DNA of 33,830 bases from Pseudomonadota bacterium (GTDB taxonomy: Bacteria; Myxococcota_A; Bradymonadia; Bradymonadales; GCA-2716585): contig SYOX01000376.1 in the NCBI GenBank assembly GCA_005804885.1, forward strand, positions 1 through 33,830, given 5' to 3'. The translations under genes were made by a program, and so were the position numbers. Each line of letters begins with the position of its first letter. The stretch's first letter is position 1. This document shows positions 1 to 6,343 of the stretch, piece by piece. The notes beneath the pieces are model-generated. The model was not told the origin of the DNA. It made no database searches and saw only the letters and a program-made list of their open reading frames with translations.

Positions 1-74
1 GCCGCGCGGTTGAAGGCACCGGTCTTGATAACCGGCGAGCGCAAGCTTCGTGGGTTCGAATCCCACCTCCTCCG
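1..74 (+). tRNA. tRNA-Ser(UGA), 5' end cut off by window edge
   Basis: Class II tRNA. The first ~9 nt (5' acceptor strand, U8 and position 9) lie outside the window. The D arm begins at base 1, the anticodon stem CCGGT/ACCGG encloses the loop CTTGATA (anticodon TGA at 26-28), a long variable arm follows, then the T arm GTGGG-TTCGAAT-CCCAC, 3' acceptor CTCCTCC and discriminator G at 74. Two positions are odd: the base after the anticodon (nt 37) is T instead of a purine, and nt 14 in the D loop is C instead of the near-invariant A. The other three tRNA-Ser genes here have A at both positions. It should read UCA and related serine codons if functional. Confidence 0.88.
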
Positions 75-120
75 TCGAAGGCCGCTGTTGAAGTTGTGCG
101 GTGGACCCCTGAAGGGGACC

Positions 121-209
121 GGAGAGGTGGCCGAGAGGCTGAAGGCGCTCGCCTGCTAAGCGAGTATGGGCCCATCAGCCCATCGAGGGTTCGAATCCCT
201 CCCTCTCCG
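121..209 (+). tRNA. tRNA-Ser(GCU)
   Basis: Complete 89-nt class II tRNA. Acceptor GGAGAGG pairs with CCTCTCC at 202-208, with discriminator G209. The D arm has the usual A14. The anticodon stem CTCGC/GCGAG closes the loop CTGCTAA (anticodon GCT). A long GC-rich variable arm and the T arm GAGGG-TTCGAAT-CCCTC follow. It reads the AGC/AGU serine codons. It lies 46 nt after tRNA-Ser(UGA) and 61 nt before tRNA-Arg(ACG), all on the same strand, so a common precursor is likely. CCA is not encoded. Confidence 0.95.
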
Positions 210-270
210 CTGGCGTTCGCTTGCCAGCTGCGCCTTTATCGGGTACTTGTGACCCGATTTGTGATCGTGA

Positions 271-344
271 GCACCCGTAGCTCAACTGGATAGAGCGATG
301 GTCTACGGAACCATAGGTTGGAGGTTCGAGCCCTTCCGGGTGCG
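271..344 (+). tRNA. tRNA-Arg(ACG)
   Basis: Complete 74-nt class I tRNA. Acceptor GCACCCG pairs with CGGGTGC, discriminator G344. The anticodon stem ATGGT/ACCAT closes the loop CTACGGA, giving anticodon ACG; the T loop is TTCGAGC. In bacteria this is the tRNA whose A34 is deaminated to inosine by TadA so that it can read CGU, CGC and CGA. The tadA gene begins only 76 nt downstream, so enzyme and substrate are encoded together. A strong hairpin followed by a short T run starts at 355. Confidence 0.96.
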
Positions 345-354
345 CTCTTTTTTC

Positions 355-412
355 ACCCCTGGCCACATCGCAGCTTCACTTGATTGATTCTGCGATGTGG
401 CCAGGGGTTTTG
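355..412 (+). terminator. 18-bp perfect inverted repeat after tRNA-Arg; terminator or attenuator in front of tadA
   Basis: Bases 355-372 are the exact reverse complement of 391-408, with an 18-nt loop; T408-T411 is a run of four T. This is the best intrinsic-terminator-like structure near the tRNAs. Its 3' arm contains AGGGG (403-407), the only Shine-Dalgarno-like stretch before the tadA ATG at 421. The same structure could therefore both terminate tRNA transcripts and hide the tadA ribosome-binding region in read-through RNA. The regulatory role is inference. Confidence 0.6.
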
Positions 413-420
413 TCGTCCTG

Positions 421-951
421 ATGTCCCGCCGAAGCCGACATCACCCCGCCTTCATGGAGCTTGCCATCGAGCAGGCCCTTGAGGCGGCGCAGGTCGGAGA
501 GGTCCCAGTCGGTGCGATCGTCGTCGTCGAAGGCGAGATCCTCGGCAGGGGCCGCAACAGGCGAGAGCAGGACAACGACCCGCTCGGCCACGCGGAGCTC
601 TTCGCGCTCCGCCAGGCCGCGCAGGCGATCGGTTCATGGCGTCTGCCACGGAGCACGCTCTACGTCACGCTGGAGCCCTGCCCCATGTGCGCTGGCGCCA
701 TCCTTCAGGCCCGCGTCGAGCGGGTAGTCTTCGGGTGCAGAGACCCGAAGGCCGGCGCGGTCAGGTCCCTTCACGCCCTGCTTGAAGATCCTCGCCTCGC
801 CCACCGCGCCCAGGTCATCGAGGGCATCCTCGAAGACCAGTGCCGGGCCCCGCTGACCGCCTTCTTCCAAAGGCTCAGGCAGGGCGAGCAGACAACTCAA
901 GAAGACGAGCAAAGTCCACGGAGAGGTGGCCGAGCGGCTGAAGGCGCTTGA
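421..951 (+). CDS. tadA: tRNA adenosine(34) deaminase TadA
   Basis: Zinc-dependent deaminase that converts A34 of tRNA-Arg(ACG) to inosine in the cytoplasm. The 176-residue product carries the cytidine/adenosine-deaminase signature: HAE at residues 57-59 (zinc ligand and catalytic Glu) and EPCPMC at 85-90 (two Cys zinc ligands), with the family's VPVGAIVV strand near residue 30. The ATG at 421 is preferred over an in-frame ATG at 397, because 397 lies inside the hairpin 355-408; a further in-frame ATG is at 454. The stop (949-951) lies inside the tRNA-Ser(CGA) gene, so the last ten codons are also the 5' third of that tRNA. The upstream neighbour is its substrate tRNA. Family assignment is firm; the exact start is less so. 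Confidence 0.93.
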   Translation: MSRRSRHHPAFMELAIEQALEAAQVGEVPVGAIVVVEGEILGRGRNRREQDNDPLGHAELFALRQAAQAIGSWRLPRSTLYVTLEPCPMCAGAILQARVERVVFGCRDPKAGAVRSLHALLEDPRLAHRAQVIEGILEDQCRAPLTAFFQRLRQGEQTTQEDEQSPRRGGRAAEGA

Positions 952-1006
952 CTCGAAATCAAGTTCACCTGTGAGGGTGACGGGGGTTCGAATCCCCCCC
1001 TCTCCT
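920..1006 (+). tRNA. tRNA-Ser(CGA), overlapping the 3' end of tadA
   Basis: Class II tRNA of 87 nt. Acceptor GGAGAGG (920-926) pairs with CCTCTCC (999-1005). The anticodon stem CTTGA/TCAAG closes loop CTCGAAA (anticodon CGA), with a long variable arm TCACC/GGTGA and T arm GGGGG-TTCGAAT-CCCCC. It reads UCG. Its first 32 nt are the last codons and stop of tadA. The base after the acceptor stem (discriminator, 1006) is T, whereas the three other tRNA-Ser genes here have G. Confidence 0.94.
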
Positions 1007-1064
1007 TTGCTGACATCGGGGGCGCAACCCACACCCGACGAAGATCCCCAGTTCAACCTCACCT

Positions 1065-1151
1065 GGAGAGGTGACCGAGTGGTTGAAGGTGCACGACTGG
1101 AAATCGTGTGTGCGTGAAAGCGTACCGAGGGTTCGAATCCCTCCCTCTCCG
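1065..1151 (+). tRNA. tRNA-Ser(GGA)
   Basis: Complete 87-nt class II tRNA. Acceptor GGAGAGG pairs with CCTCTCC (1144-1150), discriminator G1151. The anticodon stem CACGA/TCGTG closes the loop CTGGAAA (anticodon GGA). A long variable arm and T arm GAGGG-TTCGAAT-CCCTC follow. It reads UCC/UCU and completes the set of serine isoacceptors (UGA, GCU, CGA, GGA) in this 1.2-kb stretch. Confidence 0.96.
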
Positions 1152-1232
1152 CTTCCAATCCCAGGGCGCTTGACTCCATCGCCCGGGTGCTCAAAGTCCT
1201 TCGAGGTTCGCGAGGCCACGGCCCCGCCACCC

Positions 1233-1348
1233 TGAGAACGGCCGCATCGCGGAGTTCCCAATGCCCGTTGTGGTATTCCGTCAGACCCGGGAGGGAGCAG
1301 CGGGCCACAGCGAAGCATGTGGGGGCTCCGCCATGCGGCCGTTCTCCG
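1233..1348 (+). ncRNA. ffs: Signal recognition particle RNA (small bacterial 4.5S type)
   Basis: A perfect 14-bp terminal stem (GAGAACGGCCGCAT at 1234-1247 with its complement at 1333-1346) encloses a ~110-nt hairpin RNA. Its apical part, TCAGACCCGGGAGGGAGCAG at 1281-1300, matches the conserved SRP domain IV bound by Ffh, with a GGGA (GNRA) tetraloop between CC and GG and the asymmetric AGCAG loop. A run of five T (1349-1353) follows directly and should terminate transcription. The length fits the short Gram-negative form. The position after tRNA-Ser and tadA resembles the Bacillus subtilis tRNA-Ser/tadA/scr/dnaX order. Confidence 0.88.
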
Positions 1349-1373
1349 TTTTTCTCCGCCCCCCAGACACCCC

Positions 1374-2398
1374 ATGACCCACCCCGAACTCCCACCCCTT
1401 CGGCACATCTTCCGCTGGGACCTCGACAAGACCTACCTCGCCACCGACTTCGACTCCGTCGCCGACCTGATCCGCACCTTCGCCCAGCGCCCGAGCAGAA
1501 GACCAACATCCCCGGCGCCGACGCGCTCCTGCGCGAGCTCCTGCGCGACACCCCCCAGGGCCGCCGGATCGTCACCTTCATCTCCGGATCACCCCAGCAA
1601 ATGCGCGCCGTCCTTGAGGAAAAACTGCGCCTCGACGGCGTCGACCCCGCCTTCTTCGTCCTCAAGCCCAGCCTCCAGAACCTCCTGCGCGGACGCCTGC
1701 GCGCCCTGCGCGGCCAGATCGGCTACAAGCTCCAGGCCCTGCTCGACCTGCGCCTTCGCACCGACCTCGCCCCCGAGACCCTCTTCGGCGACGACGCCGA
1801 GCAGGACGCCTTCATCTACAGCCTCTACGCCGACATCGCCGCCGGCCGCGTCGGCCGCGCCTTCGTCGCCGAGCTCCTCAAGGCCGCCCGCGTCTACCCC
1901 GACACCATCGACCACATCCTCGACCTCATCCGACAGAACACCCCCCAGGACACCACCCGGCGCATCTTCATCAACCTCGAGCGCCACACCCCCACCGCCA
2001 GCTTCTCTCCCTACGGCGACCGCCTCGTCCCCATCCACAACTACTTCCAGGCCGCCCTCATCCTCTTCGACGACGACACCCTCGACGCCGAGGCCATCGT
2101 CCGCGTCGCCCTGTCGATGACCCACCACCACCGCTTCACCCCCGCCATGCTCGCCAACTCCTTCCAGGACCTCATCCGACGACGCCGCGTCGACCCCGGC
2201 GTCGCCCGGCGCCTCGCCGATGAGCTGCCCCGCGTCGCTCTGCCCGAGATCACCCCCGTTGGTCTGACCCCCGCCGCCTTCCTCGACGAGCTCGCCTCCC
2301 GCCTGACCGCCCTCCAGGGCAGCTCCGGCGCACCCCGCGTCGCCGACCTCGGCACCCCCGACTACCACAAGCTCCTCGACGAACACGTCCGCCGCTGA
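1374..2398 (+). pseudogene. HAD-superfamily App1/DUF2183-like phosphatase, split by a frameshift
   Basis: Reading from the ATG at 1374 gives an N-terminal HAD motif I, FRWDLDKTYL (DxDxT). The frame is then lost near 1490. From about 1490 the sequence continues coherently in another frame to the stop at 2396-2398, with the Ser motif FISGSP, a likely motif-III Lys region (GYKLQALL) and the acidic motif FGDDAEQDAFIY, which resembles the GDSGQHDPEIY motif of App1-type phosphatidate phosphatases. One missing C in the CGCCCGAG run (1488-1495) would restore one ORF of about 341 codons. This may be a true mutation or an assembly error. No slippery heptamer is visible. The substrate is unknown; App1 relatives act on phosphatidate. 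The start lies just after the SRP RNA terminator. Confidence 0.7.
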
Positions 2399-2427
2399 CC
2401 CGCCTCCCCCCACACCAGGGCTCCCAG

Positions 2428-2501
2428 GCGATCACCCCGGCCCGCAGCGCGATCACCCCGGCCCGCAGCGCGGGCTCCTCCGGCCCGCAGCGCGGGCTCC
2501 T
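2428..2501 (+). repeat. Short direct repeats in the spacer before the ExbD-like gene
   Basis: The spacer 2399-2678 contains two copies of GCGATCACCCCGGCCCGCA and two of CCGGCCCGCAGCGCGGGCTC in tandem. The copies include the small palindrome GCGC and could fold. Nothing else is seen in the 280-base spacer apart from the ribosome-binding site GGAGG at 2668-2672. Confidence 0.6.
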
Positions 2502-2678
2502 GCCGACGCGCGTGTCAAGACTCCCCGACGCCGCCGTCAAGCACTCTGTCCGACCGGCCCTGGCGCCGGACCCCCGAAAAACCACCGCGCCGCGACGCCT
2601 CAAGCGACGCCCGACGCCCTCGAACAGGGCCTCGGCCGCCGCGCGGCGCCGACCTGCGCGCAGCGACGGAGGCCGATC

Positions 2679-3359
2679 ATGATACGCCGCGAACACCTCG
2701 ACGCCGCCTCGGAGATCAACCTGATCCCCATCTTCAACCTCGTCGTGGTCCTCATCCCCCTGCTGCTGCTCTCCGTCGTCTTCGAAGAGCTTGGCGTCAT
2801 CGACATCTCCACCCCGAGGTTCGTCACCCCCATCGTCGATCCCCTCATCCACGAGCCCCCCTTGAACCTCTCCGTCATCATCTCCGACCAGGGCTTCACC
2901 CTCACCAGCCACCAGGGCGCCCCCATCCCCCCCGTCGAGGGCTGCCTCGGCGCCGCCACGATCTGCAACCGCCCCGGCGCACCCGTCGCCGACCTGCTCC
3001 AGAAGATGCGACGGGACCGCGCCCGCTACGACCTCACCGGCGACCCGGAGGCCCTCAAGCGCTCCAACGAGGCCCTGGCCGCGGCCATCGCCCGCTACGA
3101 CCTGCGCGCCCTCTACAACACCCTGCTCGCCCTCAAGGCCGACGCCCCCGAGACCCACGACGTCACCGTCTCCGCCGACCCCCTCATCCCCTTCGAACTG
3201 CTCGTCGCCACCATGGACGCCGCCCGCTTCAAGCTCGCCAGCCCCCGCGACGACGGCCGCTTCGACACCGACGCGGCCTTCCGCGCCGCACCCCACATCC
3301 AGACCCCCGAGGGCTACGCCCAGCTCTTCGGCGAGGTCGGCCTCGCCGTCCGCCCCTGA
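2679..3359 (+). CDS. ExbD/TolR-like biopolymer transport protein, variant
   Basis: A 226-residue single-span inner-membrane protein. Residues 13-36 form the N-terminal membrane helix in the ExbD/TolR position (INLIPIFNLVVVLIPLLLL), followed by a periplasmic region. The segment around residue 165 (VTVSADPLIPFELLVATMDA) matches the C-terminal ExbD fold, where proteins of this family read roughly ADPxxPYGxxVxVMDAAR. ExbD/TolR normally works with ExbB/TolQ to couple proton flow to outer-membrane processes. The protonatable Asp of the helix (Asp25 in E. coli ExbD) aligns with Asn20, and no ExbB/TolQ gene is nearby. The central Cys pair (CLGAATIC) and the RRDRARYDL region look like an insertion. 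GGAGG lies 6 nt before the ATG. Confidence 0.8.
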   Translation: MIRREHLDAASEINLIPIFNLVVVLIPLLLLSVVFEELGVIDISTPRFVTPIVDPLIHEPPLNLSVIISDQGFTLTSHQGAPIPPVEGCLGAATICNRPGAPVADLLQKMRRDRARYDLTGDPEALKRSNEALAAAIARYDLRALYNTLLALKADAPETHDVTVSADPLIPFELLVATMDAARFKLASPRDDGRFDTDAAFRAAPHIQTPEGYAQLFGEVGLAVRP

Positions 3360-3447
3360 CCCGCTCCCCCCCCCGACCTCCCAGGATTTACGCCCCCGCC
3401 CCTTTTCGGATAGCCTACGGCTCCACCTCGACGCCCCAGGAGCCCCC

Positions 3448-4512
3448 ATGCCCCCTGCCGCCATCGCCGCCGTCCTGGTCGCCCTGGTCGCCCTCGCGAT
3501 CGTCGCCCTCGCCCTCAAGCGGGCCAGGATCTCGATCCCGGATCACCAGGCGCTCATCATCCAGCGCACCGGCCGACCCTCGACCGTGGCCTTCCACGCC
3601 GCCTTCATCCTCCCGATCGTCGCTCGCGCCGAGATCATCGACATGTCGACCCGCCGCGTGAGCATCGAGCTGTCCGGCCGCGACGGGGTCCAGTGCCGCG
3701 ACAACATCCGAGCCGACGTCAAGGCCACCTTCCACCTCAGGATCAACCACACCGCCGAGGACGTCCTCAAGGTCGCCCAGACCGTCGGTGCCGAGGCCAG
3801 CGGCCGACAGGAGGTCGTCGAGGCCCTCTTTCGCGACAAGCTCACCGAGGCCATCAAGGTCGCCTTCAAGCAGCTCGCCTTCGACGAGATCATGGCTGAG
3901 CGCGAGCGCCTGCGCGACGATACCCTCATGATCATCGGGAGCAACCTCAACGGCTTCTCCCTCGAAGACATGGCCTTCGCCGCCATCGACCAGACGCCCA
4001 TCGAGGCGCTCGATCCGAACAACGCCCTCGACGCCGAGGGCATACGCCGGATCACCGAGCGCGCCGCCGCCGCGCAGATCGAGACCAACCGCCTCAAGCA
4101 CGACCTTGCGCTGCACGTCGCCCAGCAAGACCTCGAAGCCCAGCGCGCCATCCTCGACCTGGAGCGCCGACAGGCCGAGGCCCAAGCCCTCGCCGCGCGC
4201 GAGATCGCCGAGTTCCGCGCTCACCACGAGGCCGAGCTCCTCATCGTCGAAGCCCAGCAACGAGCCCGCGCCGAGCGCGTCACCCTCCAGGCCCGCGCCG
4301 AGGCCGGCCTGCCTCCCCTCGATGCCCTCCCCCTCGCCCCCTCCGCTCCCGCAGCGGCCGCCTCGACGGCGACCTCGACGCCCCCGTCGCTCTCGGGCAA
4401 TGAGCCCGCTCGACCCGCGCAGATCGACCCCAGAGGCAGCAACCCCTTGCAGCACCTCCTCGACACCACCCGCGCCAACACCCAGTCTTTACTCAAGAAA
4501 ATCGAGGAATGA
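3448..4512 (+). CDS. Flotillin-like SPFH/band-7 membrane protein
   Basis: The 354-residue product has an N-terminal membrane helix (residues 3-23), then an SPFH/band-7 domain (about 30-200). A long charged Ala/Glu/Arg-rich coiled coil follows (about 200-295), and then a Pro/Ala/Ser-rich linker with a short C-terminal helix. Segments such as VQCRDNIRADVKATFHLRIN and LNGFSLEDMAF are characteristic of flotillin/YqiK-type proteins. Bacterial flotillins form oligomeric membrane scaffolds. The usual partner (NfeD-like) is absent. AGGAG lies 5 nt before the ATG. The ExbD-like gene is 88 nt upstream on the same strand, so co-transcription is possible. It is shorter than typical flotillins (~500 aa). 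Confidence 0.85.
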   Translation: MPPAAIAAVLVALVALAIVALALKRARISIPDHQALIIQRTGRPSTVAFHAAFILPIVARAEIIDMSTRRVSIELSGRDGVQCRDNIRADVKATFHLRINHTAEDVLKVAQTVGAEASGRQEVVEALFRDKLTEAIKVAFKQLAFDEIMAERERLRDDTLMIIGSNLNGFSLEDMAFAAIDQTPIEALDPNNALDAEGIRRITERAAAAQIETNRLKHDLALHVAQQDLEAQRAILDLERRQAEAQALAAREIAEFRAHHEAELLIVEAQQRARAERVTLQARAEAGLPPLDALPLAPSAPAAAASTATSTPPSLSGNEPARPAQIDPRGSNPLQHLLDTTRANTQSLLKKIEE

Positions 4513-4530
4513 GCGGCCGACGGGCCTGGG

Positions 4531-4545
4531 CGGCGCTTCGCGCCG
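4531..4545. other. Small perfect hairpin between convergent genes
   Basis: CGGCGC-TTC-GCGCCG forms a 6-bp stem with a 3-nt loop in the 87-bp gap between the flotillin stop and the TetR-gene stop. There is no T run on either side. It may help end the convergent transcripts, but the evidence is structural only. Confidence 0.35.
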
Positions 4546-4599
4546 ACGGGCGAGCGACTCCGGCGATCTCGGGCTCGGCGGCGATGGGGGCGCTCGAAG

Positions 4600-5232
4600 T
4601 CAGCGAGAGGCCCATTGTCTGGGATCGGACCCGATCAGCCCGGTGAGAGAGGCGATCAGATCGTCGACGAAGGCGCCGCGATCGATCTCCATCCCCATCG
4701 CCGTCATGCGGTGAAAGTCCGCGATCGAGCAGTACAACGCCGCCGCCACCCGCATCATCCGCAGCGGCATGAGCTCGTCGGGGACGCGCTCCATCCGCCC
4801 CATCATCGCCGCTGTCAGGGCGAGGATCCCCGGCGCCATCGTCGCCGGCATCTCGGCGAGCGGGAAGCTGCGGCTCGTGACGAGCTGCGCCACGACGAGC
4901 AGGTAGTCCGTGCCCCCGTCGGGGTCGTCGAGCTTGGCGACGAGGGGGCGGACCATGAGGCCGACGAGCTCGGGCAGCGTGTCGCGCCCCTCGGCCGCCA
5001 GGTGCTGCACCGCCACCGTCCAGCCGGCCTCGATGGAGGAGGAGTGCCGCTCCAGCAAGGCGTTGACGAGGTCCTTCTTGTCCGCAAAGTGGTAGAGCAC
5101 CGCAGAGTGGTTGCCCTGACCGGCCTCGGCCGCGATGCGCCTGAGCGACACCGAGTCGATGCCGTCCTGCGCGAAGAGTCGCTCGGCGGCGCGCAAGAGC
5201 GCGAGGCGAGTATCGACAGACTGGGTGACCAA
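4600..5232 (-). CDS. TetR/AcrR-family transcriptional regulator
   Basis: The 210-residue product has an N-terminal TetR helix-turn-helix (about residues 9-55): LLRAAERLFAQDGIDSVSLR, then IAAEAGQGNHSAVLYHFADK, matching the canonical fold with its terminal YxHFxxK recognition segment. The remainder is a helical ligand/dimer domain with no recognisable ligand signature. The start is TTG at 5232, with AGGGGGG a few bases upstream; no ATG lies before the DNA-binding domain. It is transcribed divergently from the secreted protein at 5479. The 246-bp shared region contains a promoter and a small palindrome, so it may regulate itself and that neighbour (inference). Confidence 0.9.
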   Translation of the reverse strand: MVTQSVDTRLALLRAAERLFAQDGIDSVSLRRIAAEAGQGNHSAVLYHFADKKDLVNALLERHSSSIEAGWTVAVQHLAAEGRDTLPELVGLMVRPLVAKLDDPDGGTDYLLVVAQLVTSRSFPLAEMPATMAPGILALTAAMMGRMERVPDELMPLRMMRVAAALYCSIADFHRMTAMGMEIDRGAFVDDLIASLTGLIGSDPRQWASR

Positions 5233-5366
5233 GGCGCCCCCCCTGTGGCCGAGCGGATCGTCCCGCTGCGCCGCCGCGTTGACCCAGGGTCAGCGCGCAC
5301 ACGACCACGGTACGCTTCCGCGTCGTGAAAGTCATGCGGTGGATACCCTATCACAAGACAGCCGGC

Positions 5367-5395
5367 TTGACTCTAAGTCGCTCGATTGATATTTT
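5367..5395 (+). promoter_or_regulatory. Candidate sigma-70 promoter for the secreted protein gene at 5479
   Basis: TTGACT (5367-5372) and TATTTT (5390-5395) are separated by exactly 17 nt in an AT-richer patch of the divergent spacer. The leader to the ATG at 5479 would be about 75 nt. Confidence 0.5.
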
Positions 5396-5413
5396 AAGCC
5401 AACTGACTCAACC

Positions 5414-5426
5414 GACTCGTCGAGTC
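5414..5426. promoter_or_regulatory. Palindrome, possible TetR-family operator
   Basis: GACTCG-T-CGAGTC is a perfect 6-bp inverted repeat with a one-base centre, about 19 bp downstream of the candidate -10 box. Its position suits repression of the 5479 gene by the divergent TetR regulator. It is shorter than most TetR operators, so the call is tentative. Confidence 0.4.
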
Positions 5427-5478
5427 TCCGACGCGCCGGTTCCACCGCGACGCAGATGACGTCGCAGGAGCCTCCACC

Positions 5479-6261
5479 ATGTCGACCCGAGCCTTTGTCT
5501 TCCTCGCCATCACCCTCTTCGCCGGACCCGCCTTCGCGGCCGCGGACCTCACGACCAGCATCACCGCCCCCACGAGCGTGGCCGTGGACGCGACGGGCCG
5601 CTACCAGGTGACCGTCCGCAACATCGGCAACAAGTCGGCGTCCAACGTCGCGCTCGCCGTGACGCTCCCCGCCACGAACACCAGCCCCCAGGTCTTCGTG
5701 ATGGGCACGCTCGGCGCCTTCGACTCCCGCTGCACGAGGTCGGGCAGGACGCTCAACTGCGCGCTCGGCAGCCTCGCGCGCACCAAGCAGACCACCGTGT
5801 TCTTCGACATCGCGCTGCCCCAGAGCTCGGCGCCCCTGGTCCTGAGCGCGCAGGCCAGCACGATCTCGCCGGAGAACAGCACGAGCAACAACGGCGCCAG
5901 CCGCACGGCCTCCCTGGTCTACCCCCCGCTGACCGTGGGCGCGGGCTCCGCCGCCGTCAACTTGCACTGCACCGGCACCGCGCTCACCGCGTTCTTCGAG
6001 TGCACGCTCTTCCCGTCGTCCATCAGCTCCCACGACACCGTGTTCCAGGCGGGCGGGGTCCTGACCTTCCCGAGCGCGCCGGCCTCCTACACGGGGACCT
6101 GGTCGCAGCCCTCGGCCAACAGCCTCGTCTTCACCTACTTCGAAGACGGCCTGCCGGTGGCGGACTTCGTGGGGAACGCGGTGGACGCCAACTGCTTCGA
6201 GGGGCTGACGACCTTCCCGGATAGCACCTGGGTTTCGCCCTACTCGGTCTGCCTGCAATAG
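5479..6261 (+). CDS. Secreted protein with a CARDB/DUF11-like domain
   Basis: The 260-residue product has a clear Sec signal peptide (MSTRAFVFLAITLFAGPAFA, cleavage after AFA-A near residue 21). Residues 22-150 resemble the Ig-like CARDB/DUF11 fold: YQVTVRNIGNKSASNVALAV, a Cys pair with a GxLxxGxxxxxxF-like pattern, and the ending STISPENSTSNN. The C-terminal part (about 155-260) has four Cys likely to form disulfides, with no family recognised. It is probably periplasmic, outer-membrane-associated or exported. AGGAG lies upstream of the ATG. The function is unknown; regulation by the divergent TetR protein is plausible. Confidence 0.75.
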   Translation: MSTRAFVFLAITLFAGPAFAAADLTTSITAPTSVAVDATGRYQVTVRNIGNKSASNVALAVTLPATNTSPQVFVMGTLGAFDSRCTRSGRTLNCALGSLARTKQTTVFFDIALPQSSAPLVLSAQASTISPENSTSNNGASRTASLVYPPLTVGAGSAAVNLHCTGTALTAFFECTLFPSSISSHDTVFQAGGVLTFPSAPASYTGTWSQPSANSLVFTYFEDGLPVADFVGNAVDANCFEGLTTFPDSTWVSPYSVCLQ

Positions 6262-6343
6262 ATGGCGCTGCGCTGAGCGGGCGCAGGCCCGCCAGCGATC
6301 CGGGGCCGACAGGGCAGGCCGCTCGACCCTCACGGCCTGCGGC

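Noticed and set aside
96..366. Small ORFs over the tRNA genes on both strands
   Set aside because: They coincide with tRNA sequence and have no coding signature.
1..1151. Integrated element at the tRNA cluster
   Set aside because: tRNA genes are common integration sites, but no integrase, truncated tRNA duplicate or att repeat is seen here.
1482..1500. Programmed frameshift in the HAD-type gene
   Set aside because: No slippery heptamer, no internal Shine-Dalgarno and no pseudoknot seen; a simple one-base loss is more likely.
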